64,000 nt of DNA from Microbacterium lacticum (GCF_006716815.1 NZ_VFPS01000001.1:558001-622000); one strand, 5' to 3'; shown: positions 47,753 through 56,599, counted from the first letter of the stretch. Translations and numbers: made by a program. Notes: generated by a model not told the origin, from the sequence alone.

Positions 47753-48757
47753 GTGAACATCACCCCGCTCGTGTGGATCATCACGATCGCCGTCACCATC
47801 GCCTTCTTCGTGTGGGAGTTCTTCGCGCACGTGCGCAAGCCCCACGAGCCGACCGTCGGCGAGTCCGCGCGCTGGTCGGCCTTCTACATCGGTCTCGCGC
47901 TACTGTTCGGTGTCGGCGTGGGCGTCTTCTCGGGGTGGGGATACGGCGGCGAGTACTTCGCCGGGTACCTCACCGAGAAGGCCCTGTCGATCGACAACCT
48001 GTTCGTGTTCCTCATCGTCATGACCGGGTTCGCGGTGCCGAAGATGTACCAGCAGAAAGTGCTGATGATCGGCATCGTCATCGCCCTCATCATGCGCGGC
48101 GCCTTCATCGCCGTCGGGGCGGCGCTGATCGAGAACTTCTCGTGGGTGTTCTACCTCTTCGGCGCGCTGCTGCTGTTCCTCGCGTACCGACAGGCGTTCG
48201 CGCACGGCGAGTCCAACCCCGCCGACGGCTGGTTCATGCGCCTCGTGCGCCGCGTGCTGCCGGTCAGCGACGAGTACGACGGCGACCGGCTCACGGTGAA
48301 GAAGGACGGTCGCCGCTTCGTCACCCCCATGCTCCTCGTCATCGTCGCGATCGGCTTCATCGACCTCGTCTTCGCCGTCGACTCGATCCCCGCGATCTAC
48401 GGGCTCACCGAGGAGGCCTACCTCGTCTTCACGGCGAACGCCTTCGCACTGATGGGTCTGCGCCAGCTCTACTTCCTCATCGGCGGTCTGCTCGAGCGCC
48501 TCGTGTACCTCGCCCAGGGACTCGCCGTGATCCTCGCGTTCATCGGCGTGAAGCTGCTCATCCACGCGCTCCACAAGAACGAGCTCCCGTTCATCAAGGG
48601 CGGCGAGCACGTGACGTTCATTCCCGAGATCCCCATCTGGCTGTCGCTGCTGTTCATCGCCGCCACCGTCGCCATCGCGACGACCGCGAGCCTCCTGAAG
48701 ACGCGGAAGGATGCCCGGGGCGACGCCCTGCCCGTCGCGCGCCACGACGCCCGTTGA
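47753..48757 (+). CDS. TerC/Alx-family membrane protein (likely Mn2+ exporter)
   Basis: 334 aa from GTG 47753, six bases after GGGAG; the ATG at 47702 lies inside the riboswitch. Eight to nine membrane helices. Conserved acidic motifs EKALSIDNLFVF and LVFAVDSIPAI typify TerC/Alx proteins, which move Mn2+ or load exported metalloenzymes. The riboswitch upstream strongly supports a manganese role. Confidence 0.9.
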   Translation: MNITPLVWIITIAVTIAFFVWEFFAHVRKPHEPTVGESARWSAFYIGLALLFGVGVGVFSGWGYGGEYFAGYLTEKALSIDNLFVFLIVMTGFAVPKMYQQKVLMIGIVIALIMRGAFIAVGAALIENFSWVFYLFGALLLFLAYRQAFAHGESNPADGWFMRLVRRVLPVSDEYDGDRLTVKKDGRRFVTPMLLVIVAIGFIDLVFAVDSIPAIYGLTEEAYLVFTANAFALMGLRQLYFLIGGLLERLVYLAQGLAVILAFIGVKLLIHALHKNELPFIKGGEHVTFIPEIPIWLSLLFIAATVAIATTASLLKTRKDARGDALPVARHDAR

Positions 48758-48766
48758 GGGGGGCCG

Positions 48767-48995
48767 TTGGCGCTGGGATCACACGCGAGGCAGGCCCGGG
48801 GGCACTTCCGGCCGTGCGGCTCTCGGCTGGACGCGCCCGAGGAGAGGACGTGGCAGGGCTTCTCCGACGTTGCCGAGGTCCTGGCCGCCGCGGCACAGCA
48901 TCTTCTTCGCGAACGGCCTCGACCTGCCGTGGGAGCGGGCCCCCACGTGGGATCCCGCCGTGTTCGAGATCGTCGATTCGGCCCTCACCGCCTGA
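48767..48995 (+). pseudogene. Decayed C-terminal gene fragment, family unknown
   Basis: One frame reads LDAPEERTWQGFSDVAEVLAAA. About 48900 the sense continues in the next frame as FFANGLDLPWERAPTW and ends DPAVFEIVDSALTA with a stop. It looks like the end of a soluble protein broken by one indel, with no 5' part. The rest of 48,996-49,162 holds no gene I can support. Confidence 0.4.
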
Positions 48996-49162
48996 GGCGC
49001 ACGCCCGGCATCCGTCTGCGAGCATGAGCGTATCGGGCCGGGGTGCGCTGGGGGAGGTAGCCATGGCCTGGGGTGCCCGCGGGGCGGTGTGGGGTGGCCC
49101 GGATCGGCGCCCGGCGCGCCGGGGGCGTGCGTGCCCGGGCGACGCCCACACCCCGGCGGCAT

Positions 49163-49244
49163 CCGAAGTGCAAGGGATGCCGGGCGACACGCCGGTGCGA
49201 CGCGCGCCCGGGCGGCGTGTCCCCGCGGCCGCCTTGCAGTTCGG
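49163..49244 (-). repeat. 82-bp inverted-repeat element, copy A
   Basis: Minus-strand orientation relative to copies B (52386) and C (56105). Ends CCGAACTGCAAGG / TTGCACTTCGG; shares GGCGTGTCGC and CGGCATCCCTTGC with the others. Confidence 0.75.
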
Positions 49245-49315
49245 GTTATGGGTGGGATGCGGCAGGCGAGCGAAGTCCTGGCCCGGCGGCGGCCGGCGTG
49301 CGAGCAGGTCGAAAG

Positions 49316-49321
49316 TATGCT
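49316..49321 (+). promoter_or_regulatory. -10 element (TATGCT), leaderless
   Basis: TATGCT is six bases before GTG 49328. Confidence 0.55.
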
Positions 49322-49327
49322 CGACGC

Positions 49328-50461
49328 GTGAGCAGATGGTGGCCGTCCCCCGCGCGATGGACACACCACGCGGCATCCGAGACGCCCCGCTTCTCACCGA
49401 GCGTCGAGTCCCGCGCCACCCGCTGGTCGCTGGGCGCCGCTCTCGTCGCCGCCGCCGCCACCGTGCTCGTCATGGGCGGGGCGCGGATGCCGCTCGGCGG
49501 CGGAGAGTCCGTCGGCAGCCTGGCGGCACTGCTCGCGGCCATCGCGGCCGGTCCGGCCTTCGCCGTCTCGTTCGCGCTCGAACGGCGCCGCGGATATCTC
49601 GCCTGGCGCAACAGCCTGCCGCGCGCCAAACGTGTGACCGACCTGATCGCCCTGTCGGCGGCGATGATGATGCTGGCGGCCCTCGTCGTCGTCGCCGTCG
49701 CCGAACTCTTCCAGCTGAGCTTCCGCGGCCTCACGATCGACCCGTTCGGTGCCGCGGCGCTGGTCGCCGCCGCCGTCGGCACGATGACCTACGTCGCATC
49801 GGTTTCGGGGGCACGGGTCACCTCCACGGGCGTCGCCTCGCTCGCCACCCTCGTGCTGTTCATCGGCACGCTCGCGAGCATGGTGAGCGCCTCGCAGGGT
49901 GATTGGTGGCGGTTCCACTTCTCCGAACTGGGCAACGAGTCGGGGTACGCCGGCTACCAGTTCAACCTCTCCCTCATCACGACCGGCGCCGTCATCACCG
50001 CGCTCGCCAACTTCGTCGCTCACGACCTCGAGGTGGGTTTGCGTGCGCACGTCGACACCCCACAGCGCCGTGCCCGCCTGTTCGCCTGGCTGCTGGCCGT
50101 GATCGGTCTCTGCTTGATGGTCGCCGGCTTCGTGCCGGACGCCGTCGCCTTTCCGGTGCACGTGGGCGCGGCATCCGGAATGGTCGTCGTCTTCGGCGTG
50201 CTGGTCGGATGCCTGCTGACTCTCGTTCCCGGCATCCGCCGCGACATCGCGGTCTTCTCGGTGCTGGTCGTCGCGGGCATCGTCGTCGCGGTCGCCCTGT
50301 GGGTGCCGATCGACTACTACAACCTCACCGGGTCGGAGTTCATCATCGCGGGCCTGCTGTTCGCATGGCTCATGCTGTTCGTGCGCCAGGCGAGGGCGTA
50401 CGCGGATGCCGCCGCGCCGGCACCTCCCGTTCCCGCGGCAGCGGCTCCGGCCGCCGCGTGA
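49328..50461 (+). CDS. DUF998-type multi-pass membrane protein
   Basis: 377 aa, about eight to ten membrane helices after a 40-residue polar N-terminus. The HFSELGNESG...FNLSLITTGAVI block matches DUF998. A Pro/Ala-rich cytoplasmic tail ends the protein. Function unknown. GTG 49328 chosen by its TATGCT -10; longer forms would read through repeat copy A. Confidence 0.78.
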   Translation: MSRWWPSPARWTHHAASETPRFSPSVESRATRWSLGAALVAAAATVLVMGGARMPLGGGESVGSLAALLAAIAAGPAFAVSFALERRRGYLAWRNSLPRAKRVTDLIALSAAMMMLAALVVVAVAELFQLSFRGLTIDPFGAAALVAAAVGTMTYVASVSGARVTSTGVASLATLVLFIGTLASMVSASQGDWWRFHFSELGNESGYAGYQFNLSLITTGAVITALANFVAHDLEVGLRAHVDTPQRRARLFAWLLAVIGLCLMVAGFVPDAVAFPVHVGAASGMVVVFGVLVGCLLTLVPGIRRDIAVFSVLVVAGIVVAVALWVPIDYYNLTGSEFIIAGLLFAWLMLFVRQARAYADAAAPAPPVPAAAAPAAA

Positions 50462-50504
50462 GCGCGGGTGCACCAACTAACGTGAAGGGGACGAAAGGGT
50501 CCGG

Positions 50505-51548
50505 ATGCGTGCAGTGGTGATGGATGCCGTCGGCGCACCGTTGGAGGTGCGTGCGGTCGCTGACCCGGTCGCACCCGCCGGCGGCGTGGTCGTCGAGGTG
50601 CGGGCGACGGGGCTGTGCCGCAGCGACTGGCATGCCTGGGCGGGTCACGACGACATCGCCGTGCCGCACGTTCCGGGCCACGAGCTTGCCGGCGTGATCG
50701 TCGAGACCGGCGCGGGCGTCGAGCGTTTCGCCGTCGGTGACCGGGTGACCGTGCCGTTCGTCTGCGGCTGCGGGGCATGCGGGTGGTGCCGCGCGGGCGA
50801 CGCGCAGGTGTGCCCCGATCAGCAGCAGCCCGGGTTCACGCACTGGGGCTCGTTCGCCGAGCGCGTTGCGCTGCACGCGGCCGACACCAACCTCGTGCGC
50901 ATTCCGGACGACGTCTCCTTCGCCGCCGCGGCTGCCCTCGGATGCCGCTTCGCGACCGCGTTCCGTGCGCTCACCGGTCGCGCGCACGTGCAACCCGGCG
51001 AGTGGGTCGTCGTGGTCGGGGCGGGTGGGGTGGGACTCAGTGTCGTCATGATCGCCCGCGCGCTCGGTGCTCACGTCGTGGCCGTCGACCGCAACCAGGC
51101 CGCGCTGGACGCGGCATCCGCTCTCGGCGCCGATGCCGTCGTCGTCGCCGACGGGGTGGACGTGCCCGATGCCGTGCGCCGGATCACCGGCGGAGGCGCG
51201 CACGTCTCGATCGACGCGGTGGGCGAGGAGCAGACGGCGGCCGACGCCGTGCTGAGCCTGCGTCGCCGCGGCCGCCACGTGCAGGTCGGGCTGCTTCCGT
51301 CGGAGACGGGGTTGTCGGGGATGCCGATGGCCCGCGTGATCGCGTGGGAACTCGACGTGCTCGGCAGCCACGGCATGGCCGCCGTCGACTATCCGGCGAT
51401 GCTCGAGCTCATCGCCGAGGGGCGCCTGCGTCCGCAGGAACTCATCGAACGCACGATCTCGCTCGCCGAGGCCGCGGCGCTGCTGCCCACCTTCAACCGT
51501 GCCACGCTTGCCGGTATGACGATGATCGATCCGGGAGTTCTCGCATGA
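50505..51548 (+). CDS. Zinc-dependent alcohol dehydrogenase
   Basis: 347 aa medium-chain dehydrogenase. Catalytic zinc: Cys in ATGLCRSDWH and GHELAG. Structural zinc lobe CGCGACGWCRAGDAQVC with four Cys. NAD fold VVVGAGGVGLSVV. The active-site triad fits alcohol or polyol oxidation; substrate unknown. Stop overlaps the next gene in ATGA. Confidence 0.9.
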   Translation: MRAVVMDAVGAPLEVRAVADPVAPAGGVVVEVRATGLCRSDWHAWAGHDDIAVPHVPGHELAGVIVETGAGVERFAVGDRVTVPFVCGCGACGWCRAGDAQVCPDQQQPGFTHWGSFAERVALHAADTNLVRIPDDVSFAAAAALGCRFATAFRALTGRAHVQPGEWVVVVGAGGVGLSVVMIARALGAHVVAVDRNQAALDAASALGADAVVVADGVDVPDAVRRITGGGAHVSIDAVGEEQTAADAVLSLRRRGRHVQVGLLPSETGLSGMPMARVIAWELDVLGSHGMAAVDYPAMLELIAEGRLRPQELIERTISLAEAAALLPTFNRATLAGMTMIDPGVLA

Positions 51549-51880
51549 GCGGGACGAAGCGCACCGAGCCGACCTTCCAGCGCAACGCACTGGCACCGGC
51601 CTTGCTTGCCGCCGCCGTGCTGTTCCTCGCGCCCGTGCTGCTGACGGCGGGCTGGGGGATCGTGGTGCTCTTCGTCGTCGCGATCCTGGCGCTGATCGTC
51701 GGCTGGTTCGCCGTGCAGGCGCGTCAATGGGTGTGGGCCGCGGTGTTCGCCGTGATCGCGGTGGCCTGGAACCCCGTCTTCCCGTTCGGGTTCGACGGCT
51801 TGGTCTGGTCGCTCGTGCAGCCGGCCGCCGCCATCGTGTTCCTCGTCGCGGGCGCGATGATCAAGACCCCGCGGGACTGA
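51545..51880 (+). CDS. DUF6804-type small membrane protein
   Basis: 111 aa, four helices, basic N-terminus. ATGA-coupled to the alcohol dehydrogenase and overlapping the 3' end of the lgt remnant by 20 bp on the other strand. Function unknown. Confidence 0.8.
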   Translation: MSGTKRTEPTFQRNALAPALLAAAVLFLAPVLLTAGWGIVVLFVVAILALIVGWFAVQARQWVWAAVFAVIAVAWNPVFPFGFDGLVWSLVQPAAAIVFLVAGAMIKTPRD

Positions 51881-52328
51881 GCGCCTCGGCATCCTGCCGC
51901 TGCTGCGGCGTGACGGTGAACGGTGAGGAGTCTGGCTCGCCGCGGTGACGCACGGTCTGCACGACGAAGATCGCGATCCCGAGCACGACGACGGCGAACG
52001 ATGCCCAGATGTTCGCCGGGATGCCGAGAGGTGCGTCGCTCGTGGGGTCGATGCGGATCGCCTCCAGCCAGCTGCGACCCAGGCCGTACCAGATGAAGTA
52101 CGCCGCGATGAGCCGCCACGATGCCCAGGGGAGAACCGTCCACAGCGCCACGTCGAGCACGGTGCCCGCCGGCACCCCGCGGGCGCGCAGCCGCCGCTCG
52201 GTGATGATCACGGCGGCGATGATTCCCGCGATGATGCACAGCGCGTAGATGTGGATCGTCAGCGGGCCGATGTGGAAGCTGGACCAGCTGAGGTCAGGGC
52301 TCGGGATGCTCAGGTGCACGCCCGACAT
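51861..52328 (-). pseudogene. lgt: Prolipoprotein diacylglyceryl transferase with internal deletion
   Basis: Lgt normally has about 280-320 aa; only 155 remain in one open frame. Residues 1-67 are the Lgt N-terminus (FHIGPLTIHIYALCIIAGII, ITERRLRARGVPAG). They join directly to the C-terminal part (YFIWYGLGRSWLEAIRIDP, GIPANIWASFAVVVLGI). The central portion holding the HGG loop and the essential Arg/Glu signature is gone, so the product cannot be an active transferase. A functional lgt is presumably elsewhere. Confidence 0.8.
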
Positions 52329-52385
52329 TATGTGCCTGCCGGGTATGAGTTGGCCCGGGGGGCTCGGGGTTCCGTTCCGCGGTGA

Positions 52386-52467
52386 CCGAACTGCAAGGCG
52401 TCGACCGCAACACGTGGGGTCAGGCCCGGATGTTGCGGCGTGTCGCTCGGCATCCCTTGCAGTTCGG
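52386..52467 (+). repeat. 82-bp inverted-repeat element, copy B
   Basis: Best-preserved ends: CCGAACTGCAAGG and CCTTGCAGTTCGG are exact complements. Lies between the lgt remnant and the IS110 copy. Confidence 0.8.
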
Positions 52468-52518
52468 GTCGGGAATGGGCGTTCCACTGACGCGTGGGGG
52501 GTGCCCCTATGTCTTCTG

Positions 52519-53276
52519 TCAAGCGGCGAGGACCGGTTCGGTGATGCGCGACTGGTAGAGGGTGCCGTCGCGGAGCATCGCGAACAGGACGTCGGAGCGG
52601 CGCCTGGCGAGAGCGATGAGTGCTTGGTTGTGGCGTTTGCCTTGGGCGATGTTGCGGTTGTAGTAGGCCCGGGACTCGGGGTCGCGGAGCGCCGCGAACG
52701 CGGAGAGGAACATGGTCCGTTTCAGGATCTTGTTGCCCCGTCGGGAGGGATGTTCGCCGCGGATCGAGCTGCCCGATCTCCTGGTGACTGGTGCGAGGCC
52801 GGCGTAGGCGGCGAGGTGCCCTGCGGTCGGGAAGCTCTTCGTCGTGACTTCGGTGAGGAGCCGGGCTGCAGTCCTGACGCCGACTCCGGGCATGCTCGTC
52901 AGGACCGGCTGAAGAGGGTGAGTGTCGACGATCTTCTCGACCTCGATGGCGATCTCGTCGCGTTGCCGCCGCAACGCCTGGAGCTGCTCTGCGAGCCTGG
53001 GGAGCACCAGCGCGGCGGCGTCGGTGCCGGTCACCACGACGGTCTGCTCGCCGAGCGCGGTCATGATCTCTGCCGCCCAGACACGACCTTTGCGGGGCGC
53101 GTTCTTCAGCAGCCGGTTTCCTAGCCGCTTCTCACCCGCAGTCTTCATCGCCGCCGGCGACGGGTAGCGCTGCAGCAGGTCCAGGATCGCGGGGTGATCC
53201 AGCCGCGGCCCGAGCACGCGTTCCAGCGCGGGATGGATTTGGGTGAGCAGACCCCTGATCCGGTTGGAGACCTGGA
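52519..53276 (-). pseudogene. IS110 transposase, C-terminal part
   Basis: Contains the Transposase_20 domain: LTSMPGVGVRTAARLL, AAYAGLAPVTRRSGSS with the catalytic-Ser region, and a helical tail. Continues the N-terminal half at 54931-55390 after excision of the inserted IS. Confidence 0.88.
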
Positions 53277-53379
53277 CCTGGATCGTGTCACCGTCGGGTG
53301 ATTTCGCGGGTTGAGGATCGTTGAGGCTTGATTTTCCGGGGGTGTTGGTGCCTCGTGCGGGGCACTAATGGCGTCGATC

Positions 53380-53385
53380 TAGACT
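53380..53385 (+). promoter_or_regulatory. -10 element (TAGACT) of the IS transposase, leaderless
   Basis: TAGACT is six bases before GTG 53392, the same geometry as host genes. Confidence 0.5.
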
Positions 53386-53391
53386 CGCTCG

Positions 53392-54909
53392 GTGGGGTGG
53401 TTCGTGCGGAAGGTGCGCACCGCGTCGGGTGCGACGGCGGTGCAGATCGCGTCGAAGACCCGTGGTGTGCGGACGATCGTGGAGCACCTCGGCTCCGCGC
53501 ACGACGATGAGCAGCTCGCGGTGCTGGTCGCGATCGCGCGGGAGCGGATCGCGGAGCTGGCCGGGCATGTCCCGTTCGATCTGGACGGGCTGGGCGCGAC
53601 GCCGCCGGCCACGACCGCGCCGACGGTGACCGGGTCGAGGTCCAGGTTGTTGTGGGATGTCCTCGAGGACGCCTACGCCCGTCTCGGGTTCGACGCGGTC
53701 GGCAACGACACATTCATGAAGCTGGTCCTGGCCCGCGTCGTCGAGCCGACCAGCAAGGCGGACACGCTGCGGGTGTGGGACGAGCTTGGTGTCCCGGGTG
53801 CGCCGTCGCTGTCGACCGTGTGGCGGACCCTCGCCCGCAGCGTTGAGCAGGACTGGCGGTCGAAGATCGCCGCCGCAGCCTACGCGCATGCGACCCGATC
53901 TGGCCCGCTCACCGTCGTGCTCTACGACGTCACCACCCTCTACTTCGAGGCGGAGCGTGAAGACAAGCTCCGCAAGGTCGGGATGAGCAAAGAGCGCCGC
54001 GTCGACCCGCAGATCCTCGTCGGCCTCCTCGTGGACCAGGGCGGGTTCCCCCTCGAAGTCCACGAGTTCGCGGGCAACAGGGGCGAGACCCTCACCCTGC
54101 TGCCCGTCCTCGACCAGTTCCGCGAACGTCACTCCGCGACTGAGGTCGTGGTCGTCGCGGACGCCGGCATGCTGTCCGCAGCGAACCTGAACCGGCTGGA
54201 GGACGCCGGGTTCGGTTTCATCGTCGGCTCCCGCACCTCCTCCGCGCCATACGATCTCGCCGAGCACTACGCGACCGTCGGGAACATCGTCACCGATGGG
54301 GAGACGGTCGAGACCACCCGAACCATGGGTGCGGGTGTGAACGCGCGGGAGCGGCGAGTGGTGTGGCAGTACTCCCACAAGCGGAAGATCCGCGACAACA
54401 TCACGTTGAACAAGCAGATCGAACGCGCCGAGCAGATCGCTGCCGGCACCCGCCCGGCGAAGAAGGACCGGTTCGTCACCCTCGGCACGGGGCCCGGCGT
54501 GAACTGGGCAAGAGTCGAGAAGGCCCGCGAATACATCGGCCTCAAGGGGTACGTCACCAACCTCAGCACCGCGACGGCTTCCGCTGCAGAGATCGTGGCG
54601 GCCTACCATGACCTGTTCCAGGTCGAGGCGACGTTCCGGATGGCGAAGACCGACCTGCGGGCGAGGCCGATGTTCGCGTCGACCGCGGACTCGATCCACG
54701 CGCACCTCACCGTCGTGTTCTGCGCTCTCGCGATCAGCCGGCACCTCTACAAGACCACCGGCGTGACGGTCCGCCGTATCGTCCGCGCGCTGCGCCCGCT
54801 GCGTGACGTCACGATCACCATCGACGGACACGAACTCACCGCGACCACCCCGCCAACGGGGGAAGCCGCCGACATCATCGCCGCACTCCGGCCGGGCGTG
54901 GGGCACTAA
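53392..54909 (+). CDS. IS1634-family (IS4-like DDE) transposase
   Basis: 505 aa, intact. DDE features: VVLYDVTTLYFEAE (first Asp), VVVADAGMLSAANL (second Asp), YHDLFQVEATFRMAKTDL (Glu within the YREK-like signature). N-terminal part matches IS1634/IS1549-type enzymes. GTG start, stop three bases before the right inverted repeat, as usual. Confidence 0.92.
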   Translation: MGWFVRKVRTASGATAVQIASKTRGVRTIVEHLGSAHDDEQLAVLVAIARERIAELAGHVPFDLDGLGATPPATTAPTVTGSRSRLLWDVLEDAYARLGFDAVGNDTFMKLVLARVVEPTSKADTLRVWDELGVPGAPSLSTVWRTLARSVEQDWRSKIAAAAYAHATRSGPLTVVLYDVTTLYFEAEREDKLRKVGMSKERRVDPQILVGLLVDQGGFPLEVHEFAGNRGETLTLLPVLDQFRERHSATEVVVVADAGMLSAANLNRLEDAGFGFIVGSRTSSAPYDLAEHYATVGNIVTDGETVETTRTMGAGVNARERRVVWQYSHKRKIRDNITLNKQIERAEQIAAGTRPAKKDRFVTLGTGPGVNWARVEKAREYIGLKGYVTNLSTATASAAEIVAAYHDLFQVEATFRMAKTDLRARPMFASTADSIHAHLTVVFCALAISRHLYKTTGVTVRRIVRALRPLRDVTITIDGHELTATTPPTGEAADIIAALRPGVGH

Positions 54910-54930
54910 TCTGACACGATCCAGGCTGGA

Positions 54931-55390
54931 CGATCTGACCGGCGAGGTCGTCGTCGAACCCGCAGAGCATCGTCAGCTCCGCGACGTGCTCGTCGGCGAT
55001 CTGGATCGACCGCAGCGTGTGCGGCATCGTGCGGGCCGTCTCGGCGATGATCGCCGCATCACGGGCATCGGTCTTCGCCTCTCCGGGGTGCAGATCCGCG
55101 ATCCGGCGCATCGCCAGCCCGGGTAGGTAGCCAACCAGCACGCCTTCCGCTTGAGCGACCGCGACCGGCAGCGCTCCGATCGTCGCCGGCTGATCAACGA
55201 CCAGGAGGACCTGGCCGTGTTGCGCGAGCTGGGTCAGCACCGCGCGCAGCTTGGTCTCGTCGTTGGGCAGCGCCTTGTCGAACAATCGCCCGCCGGCTCT
55301 GCTTAGCGCCACGGCGTGATGTTCGCCCTTGCCGACGTCGAGCCCGACGAACACGTCGACCTCGTCGTATCTGTCGATGCTGGTGACCAC
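54931..55390 (-). pseudogene. IS110 transposase, N-terminal part
   Basis: DEDD (RuvC-like) domain: FVGLDVGKGEHHAVAL with the first Asp, VVDQPATIGALPV, and EAKTDARDAAIIAE. GTG 55390 preceded by GGAGGA fixes the start. Read-through past the insertion adds only junk to a stop at 54875. Confidence 0.88.
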
Positions 55391-55662
55391 TTCGTCCTCC
55401 GCTTCACTCGTGACGGCGTCCGCGGCGGCGCGTCTCGGCATCCACGTTACGAACGGCCTCGAGCAACGCTCGGGCCCAGCCCCTATCAGCGATCACACAC
55501 CGCCAACCGGGCCCGGTGACAACACCCCCCGGATCATCGAGGACAGGGGGCAGCAATCATGCCGGGCCCGGCAGGCCGTCACCACCCAGCATGCTCACCG
55601 AGCGGCCACGAAGAAAGTAACGGGGGAGGTGGGGAGCGGCGCGATCAGTCGGCGCGGGCCCA
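55391..55662. other. Non-coding end of IS110; possible bridge-RNA region
   Basis: No gene supported. IS110-group elements carry a structured guide (bridge) RNA in the non-coding end upstream of the transposase, which is where this lies. I could not fold it reliably. Confidence 0.3.
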
Positions 55663-56071
55663 CTAGGAGCAGTACGGACGTGACGGATGCCGCGTGCCGC
55701 TGCCGTGGACCCGCGAGGGCTCCTCGTTCGGCTTCGGTTCGGGGGGTGCGCACCTGCCGCAGCCGTCGTGGTTCGCGGACGCGTCGGTCCAGGCGGAGGA
55801 GGGCGATCCGGCATCCACTCTCTCGCTCTACCGCCGTGCCCTCGCCCTGCGGCACGAGCTCCTGGCGCTGGAGCGACTGGAGTGGGTCGAGACCGGCCGC
55901 GGCGATGTGCTGCGTTTCCGCCGCCCGAATGGCTGGGAGGTGGTGACGGTGTTCGGCTCCGCACCGCTCGCGCTGTCGTTCGTGCCGGGTCAGCGTGTCG
56001 TGCTGTCGAGCACTCCGCTCGACCGCGACACCGTGCCGGGGGAGACGACGGTCTGGATCACGGGGGACTGA
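55663..56071 (+). pseudogene. Alpha-glucosidase (GH13) C-terminal remnant
   Basis: About 130 codons starting inside the GH13 signature (YGRDGCRVPLPW), followed by PSWFADASVQAEEGDPASTL, LYRRALALRHEL and the C-terminal beta domain to the natural stop. The catalytic (beta/alpha)8 barrel upstream is missing; IS110-side sequence takes its place. Not functional. Confidence 0.8.
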
Positions 56072-56104
56072 TCCGGCCGGTCGCGTTGCGGGTGGGGGCG
56101 GGTG

Positions 56105-56187
56105 CCGAACTGCAAAGGATCGCCGTCGACACGCGGGGGTGGGTGAGGGATGCCGCGGCGTGTCGCCCGGCATCCCTTGCTGTTCGG
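56105..56187 (+). repeat. 82-bp inverted-repeat element, copy C
   Basis: 33 bp after the alpha-glucosidase stop. Shares the CCGAACTGCAA end, GGCGTGTCGC and CGGCATCCCTTGC with copies A and B. Confidence 0.78.
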
Positions 56188-56263
56188 GCGGGGACGGCGC
56201 GAGCGACCCGATCGATGCGTTCAACTGGAGCGTGGCGTCGACCGAGAACGACAAACTGAGCCG

Positions 56264-56599
56264 ATGAGCACAAGGTCAGGCAGGAGTGCCGCGGCATCCG
56301 TTCTTGCCGTCGCCGTCATCCAGGTCGTCGCTTTCGCGATCACGACCGCGATCTGGGTCGGGAGCACGATCTTCGCCGGGGGCGCATGTGCGCCTCGCTG
56401 CGACTGGTCAGGCGCCGACCTCGCGGGCGTCGTCTACTACCTCGTCGCCGTCGTGATGTTTGTCTGCACCGCAGCGGCGGCACGCTTCGCGCGGCGGACG
56501 GAGAAGGATCTCACCTGGGTTCCGCTCGCCGCCAGTGCGGGCATCGTGGCGGGGCTGTTGATAGCGCTCAGACTCGTCCAGGCGGCGATGGGATCTTAA
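56264..56599 (+). CDS. Small membrane protein, unknown
   Basis: 111 aa, three helices (about 10-32, 48-68, 84-105). A Cys pair in GGACAPRCDWSG sits in the first loop and may form a disulfide. No family recognised. It stands between repeat copy C and an IS1380 fragment. Confidence 0.6.
   Translation: MSTRSGRSAAASVLAVAVIQVVAFAITTAIWVGSTIFAGGACAPRCDWSGADLAGVVYYLVAVVMFVCTAAAARFARRTEKDLTWVPLAASAGIVAGLLIALRLVQAAMGS

Larger units (their letters stand above)
53277..54925 (+). mobile_element. IS1634-type insertion sequence, complete (1,649 bp)
   Basis: Perfect 14-bp terminal inverted repeats CCTGGATCGTGTCA (53277-53290, 54912-54925). Flanked by CTGGA target duplications at 53272-53276 and 54926-54930. 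Single transposase gene. Confidence 0.92.
52480..55600 (-). mobile_element. IS110-family element, interrupted by an IS1634-type insertion
   Basis: Transposase split by 53277-54925. Removing that insert and one CTGGA copy restores an uninterrupted 405-codon frame. Outer ends are approximate, because IS110 elements lack terminal inverted repeats. Confidence 0.8.

Noticed and set aside
49063..49327. Frame starting MAWGARGAVWG behind a strong GGGGGAGG
   Set aside because: It runs through repeat copy A and on into antisense-like sequence. The coding look ends at the repeat, so it was not called.
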